The notes below the pieces were generated by a model. It had not been told where the DNA came from, did not search any database, and worked only from the letters and a program-made list of their open reading frames with translations. A DNA stretch of 64,000 bases. It comes from Mycobacterium sp. SM1 (GTDB taxonomy: Bacteria > Actinomycetota > Actinomycetes > Mycobacteriales > Mycobacteriaceae). The DNA lies in the NCBI RefSeq assembly GCF_018361265.1, contig NZ_JAFLNH010000001.1, positions 372,001 through 436,000 on the forward strand. The letters run 5' to 3'. Positions 27,171-36,080 of this stretch are shown piece after piece (positions within the stretch are counted from its first letter, which is position 1; every line of letters begins with the position of its first letter). Both the position numbers and the translations under genes were made by a program.

Positions 27171-29060
27171 TTACTTCTTGGCCTTATCGGCATCGGTGGA
27201 CAGCGCGGCAACGAAGGCCTCCTGCGGCACGTCAACCCGGCCGATGGTCTTCATGCGTTTCTTGCCTTCCCGCTGCTTTTCCAGCAGTTTGCGCTTGCGG
27301 GTGATGTCGCCACCGTAGCATTTTGACAGCACGTCCTTTCGCAGCGCCCGGATGTTCTCGCGGGCAATGATTTTCGAGCCGATCGCAGCCTGAACCGCCA
27401 CTTCGAACTGCTGGCGTGGAATGAGTTCCTTGAGCTTGGTGGTCATCTTGTTGCCGTAGGCCTGCGCGGAATCCTTGTGCACGATCGCGCTGAACGCGTC
27501 GACGGGCTCGCCCTGCAACAGGATGTCCACCTTGACCAGTGCCGCTTCCTGCTCGCCAGCTTCCTCGTAGTCCAGGCTGGCGTAGCCGCGGGTGCGCGAC
27601 TTCAGCGCGTCGAAGAAGTCGAAGATGATCTCCCCCAACGGCATCGTGTAACGCAGCTCGACGCGTTCGGGGGACAGGTAGTCCATGCCGCCGAGGTCGC
27701 CGCGGCGGGATTGGCAGAGTTCCATGATGGTGCCAATGAACTCGCTGGGGGCGATGATGGTGGTTTTGACAACGGGTTCATACACGGCGCGGATCTTCTT
27801 GCCCGAGGGCCAGTTCGAGGGATTTGTCACCACAGTCTCGGTCCCGTCGTCGAGCACTACCCGGTAGACCACGTTAGGTGAGGTGGAGATCAGGTCGAGG
27901 CCGAATTCACGCTCCAGCCGCTCGCGGGTGATCTCCATGTGCAGCAATCCCAGAAAACCGCAGCGGAAGCCAAAGCCCAGCGCCACCGAGTTTTCCGGCT
28001 CGTACGCCAGTGCCGCGTCGTTGAGTCGCAGCCGGTCCAACGCGTCGCGCAACGCGGGGTAGTCCGACCCGTCGACCGGGTAAAGCCCCGAATACACCAT
28101 CGGCCTCGGCTCGCGGTAACCGGTCAACGGCCGGCTGGCGCCATGGCGCGCCGTCGTCACCGTGTCACCGACCTTGGATTGGCGGACGTCTTTCACTCCG
28201 GTGATCAGATAGCCGACCTCCCCCACGCCCAGCCCGGCGGTGGGCTTCGGCTCCGGCGAAACGATGCCCACCTCTAACAGCTCGTGGGTAGCGCCGGTGG
28301 ACATCATGGTGATCCGCTCGCGCGGAGTGATCTTGCCGTCTACCACGCGCACATAGGTCACCACACCCCGATAGATGTCGTAGACGGAGTCAAAGATCAT
28401 CGCGCGCGTCGGGGCGTCCGGGTCGCCCGTCGGCGCCGGCACCCGCTTGACGACCTCGTCAAGCAGTTCGGCCACACCCACTCCGGTCTTGCCGGATACC
28501 CGCAGCACCTCGCCGGGTTGGCAGCCCATGATGTGGGCGATCTCGCCGGCGTAGCGGTCGGGGTCGGCAGCGGGCAGGTCGATCTTGTTCAGCACCGGGA
28601 TGATCACCAGGTCGCGATCCAGCGCCAGATACAGGTTGGCCAGCGTCTGCGCCTCGATACCCTGCGCCGCGTCCACCAGCAGCACCGCCCCCTCGCAGGC
28701 GGCCAGCGCGCGAGAGACCTCGTAGGTGAAGTCAACGTGGCCGGGGGTGTCGATCAGGTGCAGGACATAGTCGGTATCCCCTACCCGCCAGGGCAAGCGC
28801 ACATTCTGCGCTTTGATGGTGATTCCGCGTTCGCGCTCGATGTCCATCCGGTCCAGGTACTGCGCCCGCATCGACCGCTCGTCCACGACCCCGGTGAGCT
28901 GCAGGATCCGGTCCGCCAGCGTGGACTTGCCGTGATCTATGTGGGCGATGATGCAGAAGTTCCTGATCTGCGCCGGCGCGGTGAAGGTCTGGTCGGCGAA
29001 ACTGTTGATGGGAATCTCCTGGTAACGGTGCTCCAGCGACGACACGTCCAGCGTATCCAC
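27171..29060 (-). CDS. lepA: elongation factor 4 (LepA)
   Basis: About 629-aa translational GTPase that back-translocates stalled ribosomes or aids initiation. G motifs: [20 protein letters not shown] (G1), [11 protein letters not shown] (G2), [11 protein letters not shown] (G3) and [12 protein letters not shown] (G4). Later segments include [20 protein letters not shown] and [19 protein letters not shown], the LepA C-terminal signature. I use GTG 29060 (VDTLDVSS...); the frame is open to a TTG at 29135, so the N-terminus is uncertain by about 25 residues. M. tuberculosis LepA also has a long N-terminal extension. Confidence 0.93.
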   Translation of the reverse strand: MDTLDVSSLEHRYQEIPINSFADQTFTAPAQIRNFCIIAHIDHGKSTLADRILQLTGVVDERSMRAQYLDRMDIERERGITIKAQNVRLPWRVGDTDYVLHLIDTPGHVDFTYEVSRALAACEGAVLLVDAAQGIEAQTLANLYLALDRDLVIIPVLNKIDLPAADPDRYAGEIAHIMGCQPGEVLRVSGKTGVGVAELLDEVVKRVPAPTGDPDAPTRAMIFDSVYDIYRGVVTYVRVVDGKITPRERITMMSTGATHELLEVGIVSPEPKPTAGLGVGEVGYLITGVKDVRQSKVGDTVTTARHGASRPLTGYREPRPMVYSGLYPVDGSDYPALRDALDRLRLNDAALAYEPENSVALGFGFRCGFLGLLHMEITRERLEREFGLDLISTSPNVVYRVVLDDGTETVVTNPSNWPSGKKIRAVYEPVVKTTIIAPSEFIGTIMELCQSRRGDLGGMDYLSPERVELRYTMPLGEIIFDFFDALKSRTRGYASLDYEEAGEQEAALVKVDILLQGEPVDAFSAIVHKDSAQAYGNKMTTKLKELIPRQQFEVAVQAAIGSKIIARENIRALRKDVLSKCYGGDITRKRKLLEKQREGKKRMKTIGRVDVPQEAFVAALSTDADKAKK

Positions 29061-29161
29061 GCTCGGTTGCGACGGCACACCGACGGCACGATCACGCCGG
29101 GCGAAGCCCCGCCAGCGTGCAGGCAACGCCGGCAATCACGGCAATCAGAGCTACCCGGCGG

Positions 29162-29590
29162 CTAACCCTGCGTGATGTAGGACTGCAACTGTCGCTGCTC
29201 GGCCTCAAGTTCTTCCATCCGCGTCTTGACCACGTCGCCAATGCTGACGATGCCGGCCAGCCGTCCGTTTTCGATCACTGGCACATGCCGCACCCGGTGT
29301 TCGGTCATCAACACGCTGAGGTTGTCCACCGTGTCCGCCTTGGTGCACGTGACAAGCGCGGGGCTCATGATCTTGGCGACCGGGCGGGCGAGCACCGCGA
29401 CACCGTCGGTGTGCAGCCAGCGCACCACGTCGCGCTCGGACACGATGCCGACGACACCCTCGGATCCGACCACCACCATGGCGCCGATATTGTGCTCGGC
29501 GAGGCCGGCGAGCAGTTCTCTGACCGTTGCGTCGGGGTTGATCGTGACCACCGCCGCACCCTTGTTCCGCAACACGTCCGCGATCCGCAT
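29162..29590 (-). CDS. two-CBS-domain protein (Rv2406c-like)
   Basis: 142-aa protein consisting of two CBS domains: MRIADVLRNKGAAVVTINPD, then MVVVGSEGVVGIVSERDVVR (CBS1), and ARPVAKIMSPALVTCTKADT, then VRHVPVIENGRLAGIVSIGD (CBS2). ATG 29590 has a GGGAGG ribosome site. Stand-alone CBS pairs bind adenine nucleotides; the target is unknown. No partner domain is present. Confidence 0.92.
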   Translation of the reverse strand: MRIADVLRNKGAAVVTINPDATVRELLAGLAEHNIGAMVVVGSEGVVGIVSERDVVRWLHTDGVAVLARPVAKIMSPALVTCTKADTVDNLSVLMTEHRVRHVPVIENGRLAGIVSIGDVVKTRMEELEAEQRQLQSYITQG

Positions 29591-29664
29591 CGAGGCCTCC
29601 CGCCGGTAGTGACCCGCCTCCCGTCAGGTTACGCCAACTCGCGCAGCGGCCAAGCCGTATTGGC

Positions 29665-30596
29665 TTATCCGGCCACCGTGCCCGCTGAGAAAAGCCTCGG
29701 GTTCGGGGCCTCGACGCCGTGCGCCTCGGCCGGCTGGTGTCCCGGTCGATCGCGAACACCCGGTGCGGCGGGCTGCGCCGGCGTGGGCGTATCGGTGTGG
29801 TGCCGCGCTACCGTCTGCCCGACCGCATCGCGAGCCCGGGCGCGCACGTCCCGAAGCTCCGTGCGGCGCAGCGGCAATAGTGCACCCGCTACCAACAACC
29901 ACACCAACGCCGAAATCCGGGCGATCGGCAGCATCGGTCCCAGCCCCGGCCAGACCAGAACCAGCGTCGTCAATTCGGCAAGGGCGGCAGTTACCAGCCC
30001 GGCGCAGGCTAGCGATCTGGGCAGTAACCCCAGGATGCGGCCGGGCACCGCCATCCCGGCCACCAGCAGACCGAGGGGCACAACGTGACCCGGCCCGCGA
30101 CCAGAAACACCAGCAGGTAGACGGCGCGTACCAGCGCGGTGTCGGCGCTGACTTCGGGTCGGGCCAGCGTCCAGGCCACCAGCCCAGCCAGACCCAACGC
30201 GCCGGCCGCCAGCGTGCCGCCGACCAGCGCAATCGTCGCCCCGGGCGCGGTCACCCCCAGCTGTCGCAACCGGGTGCTCGCCGTTGCCGCGCAGATCGCC
30301 AACGGCACCGAGGCCGCAAACGCCGCCACGGCGATGACGTGCACCGCCACCGGCTGGGCGCGCAGGTACTCCTGCACCGTGGACACCGGTCCGTAGGGCA
30401 GGGGCATCACACCGCCCAGTCCGACCCCGATGCCCAAGCCTCCGAAGAGCAGCGCCAGGCAGATGGTGGCGAGCAGCGCCAGCGGTGGTCCTCCGTGCCC
30501 GCCGCGGCCGGCTCCACTTCTATCAGAAAATGAATCGTTCATAAACTGAATAATATGCACGGGCATCCTTTCTGACAAAGGCTTATCTCGATTCAC
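29665..30596 (-). pseudogene. multi-pass membrane protein gene split by a one-base frameshift
   Basis: The 5' part (30596, or 30542 for a shorter start, to about 30095) encodes helices such as LALLATICLALLFGGLGIGV, AVAAFAASVPLAICAATAST and VRAVYLLVFLVAG. The 3' part in the next frame continues with VVPLGLLVAGMAVPGRILGL, LVWLLVAGALLPL and a charged tail ending at 29665. Adding one C near 30093 joins them into one protein of about 300 aa with six to seven membrane helices. No family is recognised with certainty. It is divergent from a MarR regulator, its probable controller. Confidence 0.7.
30530..30542. promoter_or_regulatory. candidate MarR operator
   Basis: The inverted repeat ATGAA-TCG-TTCAT lies in an unusually A+T-rich 85-bp spacer between the divergent membrane-protein and MarR genes. 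A looser pair, TATCAGAA and TTCTGACA, flanks it. MarR proteins bind such short palindromes in divergent promoters. The site also overlaps one possible start codon of the membrane protein (ATG at 30542). Confidence 0.35.
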
Positions 30597-30619
30597 ACCG
30601 CGAATTTTTCGTCAAAGCT

Positions 30620-31153
30620 ATGATCTACAGCGTGTCATCAGCGCCGACTGCCGACCATAGCGATGGGGTGGCGTTTTTATTGGCTCAGCTCGGTCATCAC
30701 GCAACGACGCTGTTCGCCGAACAGCTGGCCACGGTTGAGCTGACCCCGCCGCACGCGGGAATCCTGCGTGTGATCGCCGCCGAGCCCGGCCGTAGCCAGC
30801 AAGCCCTGAGCACCCTGTTGGGCATGTTACCCAGCCGGATGGTCGCCTACGTCGACGAACTCGAGGACCGCGGGTACGTCGAGCGGCGCCGCAACCCCGA
30901 AGATCGCCGACTGCATGCCCTCTACCTGACCGCGGCCGGGAAAAAGTTGATGCGCAAGGTTTCCGAGCTGGCCCGCCAGCATGAGCGCCGGATCACCGCG
31001 GGGCTTGACGTCGCGCAGCGCAGCACACTGCGCGACCTGCTCGCCACGGTGGCGGCCCAGCAGGGTCTGCGGCCGCATGTTCACCCCGGTTACCGCACCG
31101 TGACGCGGTTGCCCGCGTCTCCCCCGCACGCGGCGGCTAAGCCAGGCGGGTGA
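30620..31153 (+). CDS. MarR-family transcriptional regulator
   Basis: 177-aa winged-helix regulator. ATG 30620 starts MIYSVSSAPTADHSDG (GTG 30632 is an alternative). MarR features: FLLAQLGHHATTLFAEQL, LTPPHAGILRVIAAEPGRSQ, QALSTLLGMLPSRMVAYVDE (recognition helix) and the wing LEDRGYVERRRNPEDRRLHA, with the DRR signature. The probable target is the divergent membrane-protein gene, now frameshifted. Its 3' end overlaps the convergent transglutaminase-like gene by 17 nt. Confidence 0.92.
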   Translation: MIYSVSSAPTADHSDGVAFLLAQLGHHATTLFAEQLATVELTPPHAGILRVIAAEPGRSQQALSTLLGMLPSRMVAYVDELEDRGYVERRRNPEDRRLHALYLTAAGKKLMRKVSELARQHERRITAGLDVAQRSTLRDLLATVAAQQGLRPHVHPGYRTVTRLPASPPHAAAKPGG

Positions 31154-31976
31154 CTTCCACGGCCACGTCGAGATCGGTCGACCCTTCCCCGGAATAGACC
31201 CCCTTCAGCGGGGGCACATCGGCGTAGTCGCGACCGGTGCCCACGGTAACGTATCGCTCGGTGATTTCGGCGTCGTTGGTGGGGTCGTAGTCCCACCAAG
31301 TGCCGGTCCACACCCGGATCCACGCATGCGTCTGCCCGTCGACGGTTTTCCCAATTTCCGCATCGCACTTGGGATGCAAGTACGCGGACACGTAGCGTCC
31401 GGGAATTCCCATGCTGCGCAACAGCATCAATGACAGGTGAGCAAAATCCTGGCAGACACCCTTGCCCTCACGCAACGCGTCCAGCCCCGACGAATGCACG
31501 CCGGTGTAACCCGGCTCGTACTCGAGCTCACTGCGCACCCACTGCGCTGCGGCGACGACGGCTTCGGCCGGCTCGTGGGATCTGGCGATGCGCCGGCCCA
31601 CCGCGGCGACGCGTTTGCTTATCGGCGTGTAAGCCGTTGCGCACAGCACTTCGTAAAAGCGATCGAGCACCGCCTCGGCCTGTAGGTCGGTCCACGTCAC
31701 CTTCGCCGCCGGCGGCTCCGGCCGGTCGGTCTCGACGACCGACGAGGACGTCACCTCCAGTCGGGTGTGGGGAGCGTGCAAGTCGAACGCCGTCACCGCA
31801 GTGCCCCAATAATCAACGTAGCGATACGACCGGGTCGCCGGCAGCGTCTCCACACGGTTGAGGATGACGTTTTGCCGGGAATCCGACCGCGGCGTCAGCC
31901 GAGCCTCGTTGAAGGAAGCCGTCACCGGCGATTTGTAGGCATATCCGGTGGAATGCACCACCCGCATCCGCCACAT
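31137..31976 (-). CDS. transglutaminase-like cysteine peptidase family protein (Rv2409c-like)
   Basis: 279-aa protein starting at ATG 31976, sharing a TGATG overlap with the preceding gene. The N-terminal beta region includes MRVVHSTGYAYKSPVTASFN. The transglutaminase core has LREGKGVCQDFAHLSLMLLR with the catalytic Cys, QTHAWIRVWTGTWWDYDPTN with His, and Asp in WWDYDPTN. Such enzymes cleave or form amide bonds. It is the last gene of a three-gene coupled operon with an ATP-grasp protein and an alpha-E protein, which comparative work has grouped as a predicted peptide-ligation/processing system. Confidence 0.92.
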   Translation of the reverse strand: MWRMRVVHSTGYAYKSPVTASFNEARLTPRSDSRQNVILNRVETLPATRSYRYVDYWGTAVTAFDLHAPHTRLEVTSSSVVETDRPEPPAAKVTWTDLQAEAVLDRFYEVLCATAYTPISKRVAAVGRRIARSHEPAEAVVAAAQWVRSELEYEPGYTGVHSSGLDALREGKGVCQDFAHLSLMLLRSMGIPGRYVSAYLHPKCDAEIGKTVDGQTHAWIRVWTGTWWDYDPTNDAEITERYVTVGTGRDYADVPPLKGVYSGEGSTDLDVAVEVTRLA

Positions 31977-32953
31977 CACGTCTTCCCCGGTTTGACGCCT
32001 GCTATGCCATTGTGGCCGGCACCCGACCACGCCACCCATGGTGCTGCGTGAAAATACTGTAACGCCAATGCTTCTCCGACATCGTGACAGGTTTTCTGCA
32101 AGCCGGCCAATCGGGTTTCCAGTGACTCCAGCAACGCGCCCGGCTGCAGGAATTCCAGTTCACTGCGGGCCCGGCCCAGCAGCCGCTGCGCTTCCGCGGT
32201 AGCCCCGACCCGGCTGTGCGGGTGATGCTGCAGTTCGTCGAGGTTATGCTCGGCCACCTTCAGCGAGTAAAAGATCGAGCGCGGGAACAACCGGTCGAGC
32301 AGCATGAACTCCACAACCCGATTGGCGTCCAGCACACCGCGATAGGTGCGCAGGTAGGTGTCGTGCGCGCCTGCGGAGCGCAACACCGTCACCCACGCGG
32401 GCGAGGACGCGCTGTCGCCAACCCTCGACAACAGCAGCCGCACCGTCATATCGACCCGCTCGATCGCGCGGCCCAGCATCATGAAGCGGTAGCCGTCGTC
32501 ACGCGACAGCGTCGAATCTGCCAGGCCGGCAAACATCGCGGCACGGCCTTCGATGAAGGTTAGAAATTCATGTGGCCCAAAACGTTTGGCGGCACGCTCG
32601 CGTTCGGCAAGGGCGTTGTAAGTGGTGTTTAGGCACTCCCAGATCTCGGTAGACGTCACTTCTCGTGCCGACCTTGCGTTTTCCCGCGCTGCCGAAACCG
32701 CGTCGACGATGGAGCAGCCGCCCCGCGTCCCGCGGCTGAAGGCCACCAGGTCGGTCAGCGACCAGACGTCCAACTCGTGCTCCGGCGGCTCGATACCCAG
32801 CACGTGCAGCAGTACCCGGGAGGCATGGTCGGGGTCCACGCTGGAGTCTTCGAGCAGTTGGTGCACGCCCACGTCGAGAATGCGCGCGGTGTCGTCGGCG
32901 CGCTCGACATAACGACCGATCCAATGCAGCGCCTCCGCGTTGCGCGCCAACAT
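31976..32953 (-). CDS. alpha-E domain protein (Rv2410c-like)
   Basis: 325-aa all-helical protein. Start ATG 32953 overlaps the TGA of the ATP-grasp gene (TGATG) and the stop overlaps the next start likewise. It begins MLARNAEALHWIGRYVERAD, then DTARILDVGVHQLLEDSS; later STEIWECLNTTYNALAERER and FMMLGRAIERVDMTVRLLLS carry the repeated conserved Glu/Arg helices of the alpha-E family. It has no known catalytic activity and probably acts as a partner of the ATP-grasp enzyme. A longer frame upstream of 32953 overlaps that gene and is rejected. Confidence 0.92.
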   Translation of the reverse strand: MLARNAEALHWIGRYVERADDTARILDVGVHQLLEDSSVDPDHASRVLLHVLGIEPPEHELDVWSLTDLVAFSRGTRGGCSIVDAVSAARENARSAREVTSTEIWECLNTTYNALAERERAAKRFGPHEFLTFIEGRAAMFAGLADSTLSRDDGYRFMMLGRAIERVDMTVRLLLSRVGDSASSPAWVTVLRSAGAHDTYLRTYRGVLDANRVVEFMLLDRLFPRSIFYSLKVAEHNLDELQHHPHSRVGATAEAQRLLGRARSELEFLQPGALLESLETRLAGLQKTCHDVGEALALQYFHAAPWVAWSGAGHNGIAGVKPGKT

Positions 32954-34620
32954 CAGCTCATCACCGCCTGCTGCTGCTGCGGCTCCTGCGAACGCCGTTG
33001 GTGCTGCGACGAACCGTCGCTCGCCGGGTCGCCGGCCGGGGTGGGCTGGGGCAGCGACCGCACGGTCTCGACGGCACCCAACTCCCGGTTGACTCCCGAG
33101 GCGCGTGACGCCAGCACCCAGGTGTCCTTGGAGCCGCCGCCCTGGCTGGAGTTGACCACCCGCGATCCCTCGACCAGCGCCACCCGGGTCAGTCCGCCCG
33201 GCAACACCCAAACCTGCTCGCCGTCATTGACCGCGAACGGCCGCAGATCGACGTAGCGGGGCGCCAGCGTGTTGCCAACGCGGGTGGGCACGGTCGACAG
33301 CTCCATCATTGGTTGTGCGATCCACCGCCGCGGATTGTCGCGGATCTTCTTGCGGACAGCGGCGAGCTCTTTTTCGGAAGCGTCCGGTCCGAACACGATG
33401 CCGTACCCGCCGGACCCCTCGACCGGTTTGATCACCAGCTCGGCGATCCGGTCGAGCACTTCGTCGCGTTCGTCCTCCAGCCAGCACCGCAAGGTCTCCA
33501 CGTTGGCCAACAGCGGCTTCTCGCCGAGGTAGTACTCGATGATGGTCGGCACGTAGGTGTAGACGAGCTTGTCGTCGCCGACGCCGTTGCCGACCGCGCT
33601 GGAGATCACGACATTGCCCGCGCGGGCCGCGTTGAGCAGGCCGGCCACCCCGAGCACCGAGTCCGCCCGAAACTGCAGCGGGTCGAGAAAAGCGTCATCG
33701 ATGCGCCGGTAGATCACATCGACCTGACGCTCCCCCTCGGTGGTGCGCATATACACCTGGTTGTCCCGGCAGAACAGGTCGCGGCCTTCGACCAGCTCCA
33801 CACCCATCTGGCGGGCCAGCAACGAATGCTCGAAATACGCCGAATTGGCCACCCCCGGCGTGAGCACCACCACCGTCGGGTCGGCCGCGTTGGTGGCGGC
33901 CGAGTTGCGCAGCGCGCGCAGCAGGTGCGCCGAGTAGTCGTCGACGGCGCGCACCCGGTGGGTGGCGAACAGGTTCGGGAAGACTCGCGCCATGATGCGC
34001 CGGTTTTCCATCACATACGACACCCCGGACGGCGAACGCAGATTGTCCTCCAGGACGCGGAAGTTGCCCCGGTCGTCGCGGACCAAGTCGATGCCCGCGA
34101 CGTGGATCCGCACGCCGTTGGGTGGAGTGATGCCCGCGGCCTGGCGGTAGAAATGGTCGCAGGAGGTCACCAACCGGCGTGGAATCACGCCGTCGCGCAG
34201 AATCTCCTGCTCACCGTAGATGTCGCCGAGGTAGCACTCGAGGGCCTTGACACGCTGGGTGATGCCGCGCTCCAGCCGGCTCCATTCGGCGGCCGAGATG
34301 ACCCGCGGCACCAGGTCGAGCGGAAACGGCCGCTCCTGGCCCGACAGCGAGAACGTGATGCCCTGGTCGATGAAGGCGCGGCCCAGCGCCTCCGAGCGGG
34401 CCCCGAGCTCGGATGCGTCCGACGGGGCAAGCTCGGCGTAGATGCCCCTGTAAGGGGCGCGGACATTGCCCTGCGCGTCGAACATCTCGTCGAAAGCCGC
34501 CGCATAGGGGCCCGGCCTGCGGTATCCCTCGAAGATGCCCTCGTAGCGACCGGGCGACGGCGACCCGCTACGCGGTGGCCGCCCGGTCTCGACCGGCAGG
34601 GTTCGAACGCCCACCGTCAT
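32953..34620 (-). CDS. circularly permuted type 2 ATP-grasp protein (Rv2411c-like)
   Basis: 555-aa protein starting at ATG 34620. Motifs: GRYEGIFEGYRRPGPYAAAF, ERPFPLDLVPRVISAAEWSR, GITPPNGVRIHVAGIDLVRD, RVLEDNLRSPSGVSYVMENR (metal-binding Glu/Asn) and DVIYRRIDDAFLDPLQFR. ELVIKPVEGSGGYGIVFGPD is the phosphate-binding loop, followed by APRYVDLRPFAVND. The arrangement is that of the circularly permuted ATP-grasp amide ligases (DUF404/DUF407). The C-terminus is Gln-rich (RRSQEPQQQQAV) and probably disordered. It is the first gene of the coupled operon; substrate unknown. Confidence 0.93.
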   Translation of the reverse strand: MTVGVRTLPVETGRPPRSGSPSPGRYEGIFEGYRRPGPYAAAFDEMFDAQGNVRAPYRGIYAELAPSDASELGARSEALGRAFIDQGITFSLSGQERPFPLDLVPRVISAAEWSRLERGITQRVKALECYLGDIYGEQEILRDGVIPRRLVTSCDHFYRQAAGITPPNGVRIHVAGIDLVRDDRGNFRVLEDNLRSPSGVSYVMENRRIMARVFPNLFATHRVRAVDDYSAHLLRALRNSAATNAADPTVVVLTPGVANSAYFEHSLLARQMGVELVEGRDLFCRDNQVYMRTTEGERQVDVIYRRIDDAFLDPLQFRADSVLGVAGLLNAARAGNVVISSAVGNGVGDDKLVYTYVPTIIEYYLGEKPLLANVETLRCWLEDERDEVLDRIAELVIKPVEGSGGYGIVFGPDASEKELAAVRKKIRDNPRRWIAQPMMELSTVPTRVGNTLAPRYVDLRPFAVNDGEQVWVLPGGLTRVALVEGSRVVNSSQGGGSKDTWVLASRASGVNRELGAVETVRSLPQPTPAGDPASDGSSQHQRRSQEPQQQQAVMS

Positions 34621-34663
34621 ATGCTGCCGCACGCGTTATTTCCGCAGGCCGGTACGGTGCGCT

Positions 34664-34693
34664 TTGAGAGAAAACGTAACGTGCTGCTAACCT
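34664..34693 (+). promoter_or_regulatory. candidate housekeeping promoter of rpsT
   Basis: TTGAGA (34664-34669) and TAACCT (34688-34693) are separated by 18 bp, a good fit to a sigma-A promoter. It lies about 100 bp upstream of rpsT in the spacer divergent from the ATP-grasp operon. Just downstream, GGGCA-N5-TGCCC (from 34694) could form a small leader hairpin. Confidence 0.45.
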
Positions 34694-34790
34694 GGGCAGT
34701 CGCTGCCCGTTTCGGACCCCGGGCAACCGGCGGACCGACCGCCCGGTACACAGCCAAAGCGAACGCCGGATCGACGAAGGAAGCTAACGC

Positions 34791-35060
34791 GTGGCCAACG
34801 TCAAGTCGCAGATCAAGCGCAACCGTACTAACGAGCGCCGGCGACTGCGCAACAAGTCGGTGAAGTCCTCGGTTCGGACGGCCATCCGTAAGTTCCGGGA
34901 AGCCGCCGGCGCCGGCGAGAAAGACAAGGCCGCGGAGCTGCTGAGGGCGGCCAGCCGCAAGCTCGACAAGGCGGCCAGCAAGGGTGTGATCCACAAAAAC
35001 CAGGCGGCGAACAAGAAGTCGGCGCTGGCGCGCGCGTTTAACAAGCTCGCGGGCGTCTAG
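34791..35060 (+). CDS. rpsT: 30S ribosomal protein S20
   Basis: 89-aa basic protein starting at GTG 34791 after GAAGGAAG. It reads [20 protein letters not shown], then [20 protein letters not shown], and ends [20 protein letters not shown], the conserved S20 C-terminus. It binds 16S rRNA in the body of the small subunit. It is monocistronic and convergent with holA (14 nt between stops). Confidence 0.98.
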   Translation: MANVKSQIKRNRTNERRRLRNKSVKSSVRTAIRKFREAAGAGEKDKAAELLRAASRKLDKAASKGVIHKNQAANKKSALARAFNKLAGV

Positions 35061-35074
35061 CAAGCTCTGAGCGG

Positions 35075-36061
35075 CTACCGCCCCCCGCCGCCCCCTCGGT
35101 GCCCGGCCGCCAACTCGGCAACTTTTCGGACAGCGGCCTCCAGCGCGTAATCGGCGTCCGCGGCCGCCCCCTTGACATCGGCGTTGAGCGTGGCTACCAC
35201 TCTCATCGCGGTCGCCACCGAGTCGCGAGACCAGCGCCGAGCCTGTCTTTGGGCTTTCTGCACCCGCCAGGACGGCATCCCGAGCTCGGCCGCCAACCGG
35301 TGGGGATCACCCGACAGCGGACCCACCCGGCCGATGGCGTGCACCGCCTCGGCCAGCGCGTCGGCCAGAACGACGCGCGGTTCGCCGCGCATCATCGCCC
35401 ACCGCAACGCCTCCGTGGCCCCCTCGACGTCGCCGGCCACCGCCTTGTCGGCGATATCGAACCCTTTGACCTCGGCCTTGCCGCTGTGATAGCGGCGCAC
35501 CGCCGTCACGTCGACGTGGCCGGCGGTGTCAGCGACCAATTGTGAGCAGGCGGAGGCGAGTTCACGCACGTCGGAGCCGACCGCGTCCAGCAGGGCCGTC
35601 ACCGTGTCCGCGTCGACGGCGACGCCCAGCGACCGGAACTCCCTGCGGACAAAGTCCGCGCGCTCACCGACCTTGCTGATCCGCGCACACAGATGCACCT
35701 GGGCCCCGAGCGCGCGCAACTCGTCGGCCAGCGCCTTGGCGCGCCCGCTGCCCGAGTGCAGCACCACCAGCACGGTGCCAGCCGGAATGTCCGCGGCCGC
35801 CGAGACGATCAACTTTGCCGCGTCCTTACCCGCCTCCTCGGCTGCCTCCAGCACGACGACCCGCTCGTCGGCAAACAGTGACCCGCTCAACAGCTCGGCA
35901 AGCTCGTAGGCATCCACCTCGCCGGCCCGCACCCGGCTCACCGGAACAGCGTCGGCACCCGCGTGCTGTCGCGCGGAACGCACCACGCCCGTCACCGCGC
36001 GTTCCACCAGCACTGGCTCCTCCCCGAGGACCAAGTGCAGCGGCGAAACCTCATGACTCAT
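35075..36061 (-). CDS. holA: DNA polymerase III delta subunit
   Basis: 328-aa clamp-loader subunit. It starts [20 protein letters not shown] and continues with the RecA-like N-domain ([20 protein letters not shown]). The middle helices include [20 protein letters not shown] and [20 protein letters not shown], and the C-terminal helical collar has [20 protein letters not shown]. Together with gamma/tau and delta' it opens the beta clamp. It follows comEC on the same strand (19 nt), the usual comEA-comEC-holA arrangement. Confidence 0.94.
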   Translation of the reverse strand: MSHEVSPLHLVLGEEPVLVERAVTGVVRSARQHAGADAVPVSRVRAGEVDAYELAELLSGSLFADERVVVLEAAEEAGKDAAKLIVSAAADIPAGTVLVVLHSGSGRAKALADELRALGAQVHLCARISKVGERADFVRREFRSLGVAVDADTVTALLDAVGSDVRELASACSQLVADTAGHVDVTAVRRYHSGKAEVKGFDIADKAVAGDVEGATEALRWAMMRGEPRVVLADALAEAVHAIGRVGPLSGDPHRLAAELGMPSWRVQKAQRQARRWSRDSVATAMRVVATLNADVKGAAADADYALEAAVRKVAELAAGHRGGGGGR

Positions 36062-36080
36062 CCCACGATGGTGTCACGGC

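Noticed and set aside
29061..29135. LepA start at TTG 29135
   Set aside because: The start codon is weak and the extension is Arg/Pro-rich; kept only as an alternative because some mycobacterial LepA proteins have long N-termini.
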